From: Fimbriimonas ginsengisoli | Lineage (GTDB): Bacteria; Armatimonadota; Fimbriimonadia; Fimbriimonadales; Fimbriimonadaceae | Assembly: GCA_016179045.1 (NCBI GenBank) | Contig: JACOSL010000022.1 | Coordinates: 1-64,000 of the forward strand | Direction of reading: 5' to 3' | Length of the DNA: 64,000 nt | Part shown: positions 8,476 to 16,779 of the stretch, piece by piece | How positions within the stretch are numbered: the stretch's first letter is position 1 | How the letters are laid out: each line of letters begins with the position of its first letter | Made by a program: the position numbers and the translations under genes | Notes under the pieces: generated by a model | What the model was told of the DNA's origin: nothing | The model's input: only the letters and a program-made list of their open reading frames with translations | Database searches by the model: none

Positions 8476-8959
8476 CAACGGGGATTGTGGCTGTTTCCGG
8501 ACTCCATAGCGTGCCTTGCCGGGCCCCGGCTTACACTTGCGAGGCCAGTTGGTCGCGCTGCCTGATTGGTCCGGCCCCGCGGTCCTCTGCTAGCACGTGA
8601 GCGGCCCGGATGAGATCGCAACTACGGGCAACCTCCGCCTTGCGGCGGAGCGCCACCCCCGCTTCGGCTTCGCCTCAGCCGCCCCCGCCGTGTGGCAGGG
8701 GCGGGCTATTTTTCTTTGGTTCGCTCGTCCCGATTGCATCGGGACTCGCTCACCGTTTCATTTGCGGGACGCCATCCTTGGCACCCCCGCGGAAATTCGC
8801 GCATCGGAAGCACGATAGGCGCGAGACAGCGGATTCCAACGGGGCTTCCTGGGATTGTCCACACACATCGACGTGGCTCACCTAGCGTCGGTATCTCATC
8901 GATCCCGTGGCGACTCTGCTCTCTCCAGCCCCAACCGCATATTGCCGATGGAAAGGGGG
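8476..8959. other. Intergenic region, 484 nt, largely a palindromic repeat
   Basis: No credible gene. About 8480-8620 shows nothing recognisable. 8629-8785 is a modular palindromic repeat (separate entry), and 8800-8959 has no clear structure apart from the weak small-ORF start at its end. Confidence 0.6.
8629..8785. repeat. Modular palindromic intergenic repeat, copy 1
   Basis: Contains hairpins CTCCGCC/GGCGGAG (8633-8639/8644-8650), GCCCCCGCC/GGCAGGGGC (8681-8702) and GTCCCGAT/ATCGGGAC (8727-8734/8738-8745). It ends with CTCGCTCACCGTTT and a GGGACGCCATCC block. The same blocks in the same order recur at about 40761-40917, and parts recur at 23230-23345 and inside alaS. This is a dispersed repeat family. 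Confidence 0.75.
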
Positions 8960-9142
8960 ATGGAGATCAGCGGCGCCAAGGCGACCGAAGCGGCAATGCA
9001 GCCGATCGCGACCAGCGATCTCGCGCGGGCCAGACTCCAGGCGATGCTTCTCCAAAAAAGCCTGCGGGCCCAGCAGCAGCAAGGCGAGGAGCTTTCCCGA
9101 TTGGCCGAAGGCAAGGGCCAGGTTATCGACCTTCGCGTGTGA
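8960..9142 (+). CDS. Small YjfB-like (putative motility) protein
   Basis: About 60 residues if started at ATG 8960 (MEISGAKA...); an in-frame ATG at 8948 would add four residues, and neither has a convincing ribosome site. The pattern, with a short hydrophobic-polar N-terminus and then an amphipathic helix (LARARLQAMLLQKSLRAQQQQGEEL) ending in VIDLRV, resembles the small YjfB family annotated as putative motility protein. It has no cysteines or membrane segment. Assignment rests on overall look and size only. The next gene begins 31 nt downstream with its own -10-like box. Confidence 0.45.
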   Translation: MEISGAKATEAAMQPIATSDLARARLQAMLLQKSLRAQQQQGEELSRLAEGKGQVIDLRV

Positions 9143-9159
9143 AGGAGGGCCGCGGCAGG

Positions 9160-9165
9160 TACACT
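9160..9165 (+). promoter_or_regulatory. Probable -10 box
   Basis: TACACT, 8 nt before the GTG at 9174, in a short gap with no other start signal. Confidence 0.45.
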
Positions 9166-9173
9166 GGCCCTCA

Positions 9174-9431
9174 GTGAGCCAGAAGCCGCTCCCGAAACCC
9201 AACTGGGTTAAGAACACCTACTTTTGGATTGCCGGGCTCCTTTTGCTCCTGAGCTTGGTCGGATTCGTCGGCGGCGAGGGCACGATCCGCGATCCGGGCC
9301 AAAAACGAGAAAGCGGCCTTGCGGTGCTCTACGTGGCGGCGGCAGGACTGATGCTTGTGAACGGGCTGATCAGCCATCGGCAGACGATTCAGCACTATTC
9401 CGAGCAGGAGGCGGCGACAGACACCCCATGA
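9174..9431 (+). CDS. Small two-helix membrane protein
   Basis: An 85-residue protein from GTG 9174. Two hydrophobic segments (about 14-34, TYFWIAGLLLLLSLVGFVG, and about 49-65, LAVLYVAAAGLMLVNGL) are separated by a short charged loop, with polar ends. No family recognised. The start was chosen for the TACACT box 8 nt upstream; the longer in-frame extension runs back through the previous gene in another frame. The stop overlaps the ATG of the next gene (ATGA), so the two are likely co-translated. Confidence 0.65.
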   Translation: MSQKPLPKPNWVKNTYFWIAGLLLLLSLVGFVGGEGTIRDPGQKRESGLAVLYVAAAGLMLVNGLISHRQTIQHYSEQEAATDTP

Positions 9432-9655
9432 TCACGTGCAAATGCGGCAAGACGCTCGATAAGATTCCCGACTGGATGGCGTCGATCACGGTCGACTTCA
9501 TCTGCAACAACTGTCCAAACCGGCAGGCGAAGAATCTGCCGTTCGTGACGATCGAGGCGGAGCCGCCAAGCATTTCGAAGCTTGCCGCGCAGAGGGTTGA
9601 GGGCGACGCCCACGAAGAGCCGGTCGAAGACGGGCACGCCGAAGGCGCGGTTTAG
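9428..9655 (+). CDS. Small zinc-ribbon-like protein
   Basis: A 75-residue protein. Cys4 and Cys6 (ITCKCGK) and a CNNC pair near residues 27-30 (FICNNCPNRQ) form a C-x-C...C-x2-C arrangement that can bind zinc. The C-terminal half is acidic and low-complexity. ATGA overlap with the upstream two-helix membrane protein suggests a shared function. Its stop overlaps that of the opposing gene at TTAG (9652-9655). Function unknown. Confidence 0.6.
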   Translation: MITCKCGKTLDKIPDWMASITVDFICNNCPNRQAKNLPFVTIEAEPPSISKLAAQRVEGDAHEEPVEDGHAEGAV

Positions 9656-9900
9656 GCTGCCCGAAGCCGCGCGCCTCGCAACATCCACTCGCGGGGGGTT
9701 GCGTGGATGCCCAACGCCTCGGCGCAGGCGATTTTGAGTGTGCGCTCGCACCACGACGAACCCTCGATGAGGGTCACGTGGGCCATAAGTTGCCCATTGC
9801 ATTGCCACACGGATGCGTCGACCACGTCGGGCTGAGCCAGGAGAAAGGCTTCGATCGGTTTCGTTGAGACGGCGTCAGCAAGAGCGTATTCGCTGGGCAC
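9652..9900 (-). CDS. Small hypothetical protein resembling the AMP-binding C-terminal domain
   Basis: An 82-residue product from GTG 9900, 31 nt downstream of ispE on the same strand. The pattern IEAFLLAQPDVVDASVWQC...AHVTL...LKIACAEALG...TPREW resembles the roughly 75-residue C-terminal lobe of acyl/aryl-CoA ligases ('ie..L..hp.V..a.V......l.A.v'). It lacks the catalytic lysine region and any adenylation core. It could be an orphan domain or an unrelated small fold. Function unknown. Confidence 0.55.
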   Translation of the reverse strand: MPSEYALADAVSTKPIEAFLLAQPDVVDASVWQCNGQLMAHVTLIEGSSWCERTLKIACAEALGIHATPREWMLRGARLRAA

Positions 9901-9931
9901 GTTGGATAAATCGGCGAGCTTTCTCGAAAAG

Positions 9932-10756
9932 TTAAGGGTCGAGGCGTTCGATCGCCAGGCACTCGGCTCGATCCAGAGTTCTTACGAGCCAGCATCGGTG
10001 CGGGGCGATGGGATCGATGCTCGCCTTCATTTCCGTGGCTTCCCTTTCGGACGAGAGGAAGCCGTACACCGCCGAACCGGAGCCGGTGAGGCCGGCCGGG
10101 CTTGCCCCTGCCCCGCGCAGGGTGTCGAGGAGCCGCAGGCTGGCTTCGGGCGCGACCGCTTCGAAGTCGTTGTGCCCTTCCGTCGGCGCATTGGGCGGCC
10201 ACGGGCGGGGCGGGGCGGAATCGAGGCGGGCATAGGCGGGCGCGGTCGGGCAGCCCTCGTCGGGTCGCGCCACAACTGCCCAGCGTGGCGGCGCGTCTGG
10301 AAGTGGCGTGAGCCGCTCGCCGTAACCATCGCCGAGGGCTTTGCCTCCGATCAGGAAGAAGGCGGTATCGACGCCGATCGCCTTAGCGATGCCGCGCGCT
10401 AGGTCTGGGTCGAGCCCGAACTGGGCCACAAGGAATCGAAGCAGGCCGGCTGCATCCGAGCTTCCGCCGCCCAATCCGCTTTCGGGCGGGATGCGCTTGG
10501 TCAAGCGAATGCCGAGACTTGGCAGGCGGAGAGCCTCGGCGGCGAGGCTGAGGGTCTTGGTTAGGCTGGTCGCTGCGGGCAGGTCGGGCCAGTCGCATTC
10601 GATCTCGGGGACCTGCGCGTTCGTATCGATCTCAAGTTCGTCGAACAGGGAGACCGCCTGCAACACCGTGCGGACCTGATGGAGGCCACAGGCGTCCTTG
10701 GGACCAACGGCAAGGGACAGGTTGAGCTTTGCGGGGCATGGAACCCGGAACCTCAT
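9932..10756 (-). CDS. ispE: 4-diphosphocytidyl-2-C-methyl-D-erythritol kinase
   Basis: A 274-residue GHMP-superfamily kinase that phosphorylates CDP-ME at the 2-hydroxyl in the MEP (non-mevalonate) isoprenoid pathway. Motif 1 is CPAKLNLSLAVG (about 7-18); the ATP-binding glycine loop PPESGLGGGSSDAAGLL is at about 90-106; catalytic Asp lies in GVDTAFFL (about 127-134); motif 3 is LTGSGSAVYG (about 222-231). The family usually has D(I/V)PFF, so the DTAFF here is a mild variation. The ATG overlaps the end of the upstream membrane-protein gene by four bases. Isoprenoid precursors would feed menaquinone and undecaprenyl synthesis. Confidence 0.96.
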   Translation of the reverse strand: MRFRVPCPAKLNLSLAVGPKDACGLHQVRTVLQAVSLFDELEIDTNAQVPEIECDWPDLPAATSLTKTLSLAAEALRLPSLGIRLTKRIPPESGLGGGSSDAAGLLRFLVAQFGLDPDLARGIAKAIGVDTAFFLIGGKALGDGYGERLTPLPDAPPRWAVVARPDEGCPTAPAYARLDSAPPRPWPPNAPTEGHNDFEAVAPEASLRLLDTLRGAGASPAGLTGSGSAVYGFLSSEREATEMKASIDPIAPHRCWLVRTLDRAECLAIERLDP

Positions 10757-11577
10757 GGCTTGGGCTCGGAGGTGTCGCCCGTCAGAGAACCTCCACCTTC
10801 GGGAAGGGGAGGGCGTTCAGACCGGATGCCCTGAGACAGAGGTGGCAAGTCCAGTTCCTCGAGCGCCTTGTCTATAGATTCGAGTTGCAGCTTGGCCTCC
10901 TGGATAGTCTGGAGAAAATCGCCGTGATCGAGTTCGGGCGGGCGGCCGGCGAGGCGGTAACTGAGCATCTTCATCCGAAGCGTGTCGAGCGTCGTAATGA
11001 ACACCGCGCTTTGGGCCTCGGCGCGCTCGACCCCCACCATCACCCCGGCGTACTGCTGGCGATATTCGGCGATGTTGCGATCGGCGAGTTGGTAAAGCTC
11101 CTGGCTCTTCTGATCGGTCGGTCGGGCAGACCAAGCGGGCGGGCTGCTGGCGAGCGATCTCTCGGTTCGGTGCACTTCGAAGCTGGTAAGGTCGGCGCGG
11201 CGAAGCGCGCGGTATAGGGCGCGGGCGGTCGTCCGAATCGTATTGGGCATTTCTTCGAATGCGGCCAGCTTTTCGCGCTGCATCCGGCGCAGAACCTCCT
11301 CGAATCGCACCAGGCGGTCTTGGCATCCGTCCCACAGGTCGCGGAATCGCTTGTCGATGAAGCGCCGTTGGACGCTGGCGCTGAAGGCGCCGGCAAACAA
11401 GGCGGCAAACCCGGCGGCGACAATTACCCAAGCCCGCCCAAACGGGTTGGTCCAGGCCAGAAGAAGCAGGATGGAGATCAATGCGCTGCGCCAGGGCGAA
11501 AAGAGTTCGCGCCAGAACAGCACGCGGTCTTGCCGTTCCACCTCGTCTCGCGCTTTCAATCGTTTGAGAACCACCAC
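10753..11577 (-). CDS. Hypothetical membrane protein with helical cytoplasmic domain
   Basis: A 274-residue protein from a GTG that directly abuts the gatA stop (TAG then GTG). Two hydrophobic segments (about 30-44 SALISILLLLAWTNP, and 48-66 AWVIVAAGFAALFAGAFSA) are followed by about 180 residues of charged helical sequence with coiled-coil character and a proline-rich tail. No family recognised. Its position between gatA and ispE, joined by zero-gap and four-base overlap, indicates one operon, but gives no functional clue. Confidence 0.7.
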   Translation of the reverse strand: MVVLKRLKARDEVERQDRVLFWRELFSPWRSALISILLLLAWTNPFGRAWVIVAAGFAALFAGAFSASVQRRFIDKRFRDLWDGCQDRLVRFEEVLRRMQREKLAAFEEMPNTIRTTARALYRALRRADLTSFEVHRTERSLASSPPAWSARPTDQKSQELYQLADRNIAEYRQQYAGVMVGVERAEAQSAVFITTLDTLRMKMLSYRLAGRPPELDHGDFLQTIQEAKLQLESIDKALEELDLPPLSQGIRSERPPLPEGGGSLTGDTSEPKP

Positions 11578-13032
11578 CTAGGGCACCGGAGGGCGTCGGT
11601 GAGCCTCGGGAAGAGCTTGCTCGACGGAGTAGGCGATTTGCAGAAGCCGCTCGTCCGCCATCGCCGGCCCCACGAGTTGCAAACCGACGGGAAGGCCGCC
11701 GGAGAAACCGCAGTTGAGCGAGACCCCCGGATTGCCACCGAGATTGGCGGGAATGGTGCAGTAGTCGAGCAGCTTGAGGGCGAGCGGGTCTTTAGAAAGC
11801 TCGCCGATCTTGAAGGCGACGACGGGGCTGGTGGGCGAGAGGATCGCGTCGCAGCCCTGAAACACCGCGTCCATCTCGCGCCGCATCCGGCTGCGGACTT
11901 GTTGCGCGCGCAGGTAGTAGGCGTCGTAATAGCCGGCGGAGAGGGCGTAGGTTCCGATCATGATCCGCGCCTTGACCTCATGGCCGAAGCCCTCGGCGCG
12001 CGTGCGCTCCACCACCCCTACATGCTCGGCGCCCTCTTCGGCCCGGGGGCCGTAGCGCACGCCGTCGAAGCGGGCGAGGTTGCTGCTCGCCTCGGCGGGG
12101 GCAATGATGTAGTAGGTCGTGACGCCGTACACAATGCTCGGCATCGACACTTCGCCGAACGCAGCCCCTTCGCGACGGAGCGTTTCGATCGCGGCCTGGA
12201 CCTGCTCGAGCACGCCCGGCTCGTTGGAATCCGAAAACAACTCTTTAGGTAGCGCGAACCTGACGCCCTTGAGCGAACTCTTCTTCAACCCGTCGGAGCG
12301 GATGGTGGAGTCGGGGAGCGAGGTGCTGTCCCGCGGATCGTGGCCGGTGACGACCTCGGCAAGCAGGGCGGCGTCCTCGACGGTTCGGGCCAAGGGGCCG
12401 ATCTGGTCGAGGCTCGAGGCAAAGGCCACCAGACCATAGCGCGAGCATCGCCCGTAGGTCGGTTTGAAGCCGACCACTCCGCAGAGCGCGGCGGGCTGGC
12501 GGATCGAACCGCCCGTGTCGGAGCCGAGGCCGAGCGGCGCCATTTCGGCGCAGACCGCCGCCGCCGAGCCGCCCGAACTGCCTCCTGGAGACCGGGTCGG
12601 GTCCCAGGGGTTTCGGGTGACTTGAAAGGCGCTGTTCTCGGTGGAAGTTCCCATCGCGAACTCGTCCAGGTTGGTCTTGCCGAGGATGGGCATGCCCCCC
12701 GCCTTCAGGCGGCTGACGACGGTGGCGTCGTAAGGAGGCACGTAGCCCTTGAGGATTTTGGAGGCACAGGTGGTCTCCAGTCCTTCGGTGGAGAGATTGT
12801 CTTTGACCGCCACCGGCACTCCAGCGAGCGGCCCGGCCTCTCCGCTATCAATTTTCGCCTGGGCTGCGCGAGCTTGGGCGAGAGTCTGATCAGCGTCCAC
12901 CTTGAGGAAGCAGCCATAGCCCTCGTCGAGCGAGGCGATCCGGCCCAAGCAGGCTTGCGCAACTTCGACCGCGGAGACCTTGCGGGCGGCGATCTCGCGG
13001 GCGATCTCCGCCGCGGAAAGGCGCGTGATCAT
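11578..13032 (-). CDS. gatA: Asp-tRNA(Asn)/Glu-tRNA(Gln) amidotransferase subunit A
   Basis: A 484-residue amidase-signature enzyme, normal length. The catalytic Lys lies in VPVAVKDNLS (about residue 76), and the Ser-cisSer region in the Gly/Ser-rich loop SPGGSSGGSAAA (about 149-160) and GSDTGGSIRQPAA (about 173-185). It generates ammonia from glutamine for GatB, which amidates mischarged Glu-tRNA(Gln) or Asp-tRNA(Asn). gatC lies immediately upstream (6 nt gap). gatB is not in this window, so the complex is encoded at two or more loci. Confidence 0.96.
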   Translation of the reverse strand: MITRLSAAEIAREIAARKVSAVEVAQACLGRIASLDEGYGCFLKVDADQTLAQARAAQAKIDSGEAGPLAGVPVAVKDNLSTEGLETTCASKILKGYVPPYDATVVSRLKAGGMPILGKTNLDEFAMGTSTENSAFQVTRNPWDPTRSPGGSSGGSAAAVCAEMAPLGLGSDTGGSIRQPAALCGVVGFKPTYGRCSRYGLVAFASSLDQIGPLARTVEDAALLAEVVTGHDPRDSTSLPDSTIRSDGLKKSSLKGVRFALPKELFSDSNEPGVLEQVQAAIETLRREGAAFGEVSMPSIVYGVTTYYIIAPAEASSNLARFDGVRYGPRAEEGAEHVGVVERTRAEGFGHEVKARIMIGTYALSAGYYDAYYLRAQQVRSRMRREMDAVFQGCDAILSPTSPVVAFKIGELSKDPLALKLLDYCTIPANLGGNPGVSLNCGFSGGLPVGLQLVGPAMADERLLQIAYSVEQALPEAHRRPPVP

Positions 13033-13038
13033 GGGCGC

Positions 13039-13329
13039 CTAATCCTCGATGATCGTGGGCACGACGAACAGCCCCGCGCGGGTGAGGGCGCTGTTGCGCA
13101 AAGCTTCAGAGCGCGGCATGGATGGCAGGGGCGAATCCTCCGCCCAAACGTTCTGGAGGGAAACCGCGTGCGATTGGGGTTCGATGCCGCGCGCGTCGAT
13201 GCCCTGGATGTCGGCGAAATGGCCCAGTAGCGCGTTCAACTCCCCCTGCAATGCAAGCACCTCGGCTTCGTCCAGCTCCAGCCTAGCAAGGCGGGCGACG
13301 TGGCGAACCTCATCCAGGCTGATGGGCAT
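13039..13329 (-). CDS. gatC: Asp-tRNA(Asn)/Glu-tRNA(Gln) amidotransferase subunit C
   Basis: A 96-residue protein with the family's N-terminal pattern ISLDEVRHVARLARLELDEAEV and the QGELNALLGHFADIQGID helix, then a typical extended tail (DSPLPSMPRSEALRNS) that wraps around GatA. It stabilises the GatCAB complex. A TAGAAT box lies 7 nt before the ATG, so gatC probably begins its own leaderless transcript even though the sigma-factor gene ends only 46 nt upstream. Confidence 0.94.
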   Translation of the reverse strand: MPISLDEVRHVARLARLELDEAEVLALQGELNALLGHFADIQGIDARGIEPQSHAVSLQNVWAEDSPLPSMPRSEALRNSALTRAGLFVVPTIIED

Positions 13330-13336
13330 GACTGGG

Positions 13337-13342
13337 ATTCTA
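13337..13342 (-). promoter_or_regulatory. Probable -10 box of gatCA
   Basis: TAGAAT on the minus strand, 7 nt before the gatC ATG, in the 46-nt gap after the sigma-factor gene. Confidence 0.5.
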
Positions 13343-13375
13343 GCACAGGCTAATTGAATTGCCGGGACCGCGGCT

Positions 13376-13981
13376 CTAGCCCTGCCGGGGGAAGCCGACG
13401 CCCTTGCGCTGCAGGATTTCCCGCAGCAGCTTGCGTCCGCGGTGGATGCGCGATCGCACCGTTCCCACCGTGGTGTGTTGGGCCTGAGCTATCTCAAAGT
13501 AGCTGAGCTCCTCCAGGTCGCAAAGCACGATGGCGGTGCGATAAACCTCAGGGATTTCCGCGAGGGCGGATTGCAGCTCCCTGCGGAACTCTTCCTGGAT
13601 CGCGAGATCGTCCGGGAGCGGGCCATCGGCGGGAATGGCGAGTTCGTGGGTCTCGCCGTCGTGGCCGCTGAGCATATCGCTCAGCCGATCCGCCTTGCGG
13701 ATCGGGTTCTCGCGGCGGCGCGTGTCGAGATACGCGCGCTGCATGATCCGAAGGAGCCAATTGAGGAACGGACGCCCGGGCAGGTAGCTTTCAAAGCCCT
13801 TCCAAGCCTTTACGAGCGTGTCTTGATACAGGTCTTCGGCGTCGGATCGGTTGCGGGTCAGTTGGAGGGCCATTGAGTAGGCGCGGGTTTTGGAACCATC
13901 CACCATCGACTGGAAGCGGCTCTCGCTGTCGCGCAGATGCGGCTCGGTCCTTTGCTCTCGATCAGGGTGCGTGGTCGGCAT
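13376..13981 (-). CDS. ECF-type RNA polymerase sigma factor
   Basis: A 201-residue sigma-70 family protein. Region 2 (RAYSMALQLTRNRSDAEDLYQDTLVKAW...SYLPGRPFLNWLLRIMQRAYLDTRRR) contacts the -10 element and polymerase clamp. Region 4 (LAEIPEVYRTAIVLCDLEELSYFEIAQ...TTVGTVRSRIHRGRKLL) is the -35 helix-turn-helix. The ATG at 13981 was chosen over an upstream in-frame extension because GGAAGGA lies 3-9 nt before it. No anti-sigma gene is adjacent; it stands head-to-head with a small hypothetical gene. Target regulon unknown. Confidence 0.93.
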   Translation of the reverse strand: MPTTHPDREQRTEPHLRDSESRFQSMVDGSKTRAYSMALQLTRNRSDAEDLYQDTLVKAWKGFESYLPGRPFLNWLLRIMQRAYLDTRRRENPIRKADRLSDMLSGHDGETHELAIPADGPLPDDLAIQEEFRRELQSALAEIPEVYRTAIVLCDLEELSYFEIAQAQHTTVGTVRSRIHRGRKLLREILQRKGVGFPRQG

Positions 13982-14078
13982 GAGTCCTTCCGGCGCGGTC
14001 TCCATAGGGATGACAGGTCTGGGGCGCTCGACAGTTCCCGGATGGGCCGGGTGGTACCGTCTAATCGAAACAGAAGCA

Positions 14079-14444
14079 ATGCGGTTCATTCTCATTACCA
14101 TCGATCCTGAGGTGGAGGCGGCGGCGCGCGAAGGGTTTCATCCAAGCGACCGCTGCGACGTTTACTCTTCATGGGCGAAGGCGCTCGACGCGGCGGCGGG
14201 GGCGGACCTGATGTTCGTCGACCAGCTCGCCACGCTCAAGGAGGCGCACAAGATCGCGGGCTACGAGCGCTTCGCGGAGGCTAAGATGAGCCATCGAACG
14301 GCAGCCGAGGTGCCTCTCGTGCTGATTTCGCCCCCGGTCGGGTACGACCTGGATTTCGTCGTGGGCTGGCCGGATTTCGCGATAGGAAACATCCAGCATC
14401 CGGTGAGCGCGAAGATCTTTCGGCGAGCCTCGACCTGGGTATAG
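14079..14444 (+). CDS. Hypothetical protein of 121 residues
   Basis: Soluble 121-residue product. It begins MRFILITIDPEVEAAAREGF, then shows alternating hydrophobic strands (ADLMFVDQL, EVPLVLISPP) and helices. This looks like a small alpha/beta fold somewhat reminiscent of a response-regulator receiver, but the acidic pocket and conserved Lys of receivers are not clearly present. It ends 5 nt before ribE and is probably co-transcribed with it. It is divergent from the ECF sigma gene across about 97 nt that must hold both promoters. Function unknown. Confidence 0.65.
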   Translation: MRFILITIDPEVEAAAREGFHPSDRCDVYSSWAKALDAAAGADLMFVDQLATLKEAHKIAGYERFAEAKMSHRTAAEVPLVLISPPVGYDLDFVVGWPDFAIGNIQHPVSAKIFRRASTWV

Positions 14445-14449
14445 GAGCT

Positions 14450-15028
14450 ATGTTCACGGGAATCGTCGAGCGGGTGGGGTCGGTGGTCTGGCTTGAAGGC
14501 GGGCGTCTCGCAGTGGACCCAGGTGATGGGTTCGAATGCGCGGTGGGCGAGAGCGTGGCCGTTAACGGCTGCTGTTTGACGGTCGCATCGGTCGAGGGCG
14601 GGCTGCAGTTTGACTTGAGCGCGGAGACCATGCGCCGAACGAGTGTGGGAGGCTTGAAGCCCGGATCCAAGGTGAACCTCGAACGCGCGGTGCGGGCAGA
14701 CGGGAGGTTTGGCGGGCACTTTGTGCAGGGACATGTGGACGCGGTCGGCACGCTGGTCTCACTCGAGCGGAAAGGCGAAGGGGCGGTGGCGCGCTTCGAG
14801 GCGCCCACCGAGTTCGCGCGCTACTTGGTCGACAAAGGCTCGATCGCGGTGGACGGCATCAGTCTGACGGTTGTGCGGCCTTCAGGCGGCTGCTTCGAGG
14901 CGTGGGTGGTGCCGCATACCCTTGCGGCCACCAACCTCGCCGCGCGCAAGGCGGGAGACTCGGTCAATTTGGAGTTCGACATCATGGCGAAATACGCGGA
15001 GAGGCTACTAGGGCTGGGGCCGAGTTGA
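14450..15028 (+). CDS. ribE: Riboflavin synthase, alpha subunit
   Basis: A 192-residue protein made of two homologous lumazine-binding barrels. Barrel 1 starts with the invariant MFTGIVE, with VNGCCLTV and a GSKVNLERA motif. Barrel 2 begins at GHFVQGHVD (about 89-97), with GSIAVDGISLTV and DSVNLEFDIMAKY. It catalyses dismutation of two 6,7-dimethyl-8-ribityllumazine molecules to riboflavin. AGGAG lies 2-6 nt before the ATG. Its stop TGA overlaps the TTG start of the following acyl-CoA ligase gene (TTGA). Confidence 0.96.
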   Translation: MFTGIVERVGSVVWLEGGRLAVDPGDGFECAVGESVAVNGCCLTVASVEGGLQFDLSAETMRRTSVGGLKPGSKVNLERAVRADGRFGGHFVQGHVDAVGTLVSLERKGEGAVARFEAPTEFARYLVDKGSIAVDGISLTVVRPSGGCFEAWVVPHTLAATNLAARKAGDSVNLEFDIMAKYAERLLGLGPS

Positions 15029-16754
15029 AGACGGCAATCGGCGACGCGAGTCATGGCCGACAGACTGGGGAGCCGCGCTCTCTCGCCGATCTCTTGCGAC
15101 GATCCTGCTCGCGTTGGCGCGACAAGGCCGCGATGCTGCTTCCAGGCAAGGATGGCTGCGAGGCGATCTCGTACACGCAAGTGTGGGGGTTGGTCGGTCG
15201 TTACGCGGCGGTGCTTTCCGAGGAAGGTCTACGGGCCGGCGACCGCGTGTGCATCTTCGCCGAAGGCTCGCACGAATGGGCGCTCGCGGATTGGGCGGCG
15301 CGCACGCTTGGGGTGGTCGTCGCACCCATCTATCCCACCTTGCCCGCCGATCAGGCGCAATACATCGTTCAGGATTGCGGAGCAAAGCTGGCGATCGCGG
15401 GTTCGGCAGAACTGGCGGCCAAGCTGAGCGGTGTGCCGATCCTGCTCCTCAGGGGACCCGGCTCGTTGGTAGAGCGGGCGGAGGCGGTGGTGGTCGATGA
15501 GAAGGCCTGGAACTCCTCCATCGAGGCGATCGAGCCCGGAGACGTTTCCACGATCATCTACACGAGCGGCACGACCGGGTTGCCGAAAGGCGCGATGCTC
15601 TCGAACCGAGCTTGCGGCTGGGTGTGCGGCGCGATTCTGAACAACATTCCGCTTAGCGAGGCCGACACGTTCTTTTCGTTTCTGCCGATGGCGCACGTAT
15701 TCGAGCGAATCGACGGCCAAATCCTGCCCTTGTCGCTCGGCGCGACCGTCGGCTACTGCCGCAGTCTGATGAGCATGGCGGGCGACCTGCAGAAGGTGCG
15801 CCCGACCGTGATCCTGTGCGTGCCCCGTGTCCTCGAGGCGTTGCAGGAGAAGGTGCTCGACGGCGTTCGGAAGAGCCCGCCGATGCGGCGGCGCTTGTTC
15901 GCGCTTGCGTTGGCGCAGGGCGCGAGACGGTTCTATGGCAAAGCCGCCCCCTTGTTTTGGTTGACCGACCGACTCGTAGGGCGCAAAGTGCGAACTGGGC
16001 TTGGCGGGAGGCTGCGGCTTCTCGTCGCGGGCGGGGCGGCGCTACCCGCCTCGGTGGCGGAGTTCTACGGCGCCTTCCGGCTGACGATCCTGCAGGGCTA
16101 CGGGCTGACCGAGACGTCTTCGGGCGTGGCGGTGAACCACCCGGATCGCAACAAGTTCTGGACGGTGGGCGAGGTACTTCCGGGAATGGAGTGCGAAATC
16201 GCCCCCGACGGAGAGATTCTGTTCCGCGGGCCGGCGTGCATGGAGGGCTACTACAACCTGCCGGAGGAAACTGCGGCCGCGATCGACGATCAGGGCTGGT
16301 TCCACACCGGGACATCGGCGAGTTCGAAGGCAAGCACCTCAAGATCACCGACCGCAAGAAGGACCTTCTCGTGCTGAGCAACGGCAAGAACGTCGCGCCC
16401 CAACCGATCGAGAACAAACTGCGTGCTTTGCCGCATGTTCAGGAGGCGGTGGTACTTGGCGACGGCATGGAGTTTTGTTGTGCGCTGATCGTGCCTGCAT
16501 TCGACGGGGTGCGTGCGGCGTTGGGCCTGCCGCCCGGGGCCCGGCTGAGCGAGAGCGCGGAAGCCAGGGCGTTAATCAAGAGGGAGATCGACGGGGTGAA
16601 CAAGACACTGGCGAGCTTCGAACTCGTCAAGAAGTTCATGCTGCTCGACGCGATGTTCACGATCGAATCCGGCGAGTTGACGCCCACGCTGAAAGTGAAG
16701 CGCAAGGTGGTGCGGGAGCGGTACGCCTCCTTGATAGAGGGTATGCGGGGTTGA
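15025..16754 (+). pseudogene. AMP-dependent acyl-CoA ligase (long-chain type), interrupted by one frameshift
   Basis: The first 430 codons from TTG 15025 read as an ANL adenylating enzyme: P-loop YTSGTTGLPKGAM, PMAHVFER, GYGLTETSS, and WFHTG. At about 16308-16312 the frame must shift by one base: the expected WFHTGDIGEFEG reads WFHTGTSASS and stops at 16377, while the adjacent frame continues with DIGEFEG, KITDRKKDLLVLSNGKNVAP and a normal C-terminal lobe to 16754. Restoring one G gives a protein of about 576 residues, the usual long-chain acyl-CoA synthetase size. Because the rest is intact, this may be a sequencing or assembly error or a very recent mutation. It would activate fatty acids to acyl-CoA. 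Confidence 0.85.
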
Positions 16755-16779
16755 GGGGCAGGGATCGGGCTGGGTAGGC

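Noticed and set aside
8629-8785. CRISPR or tandem repeat array
   Set aside because: No regularly spaced repeats with unique spacers, and no cas genes anywhere in the window.
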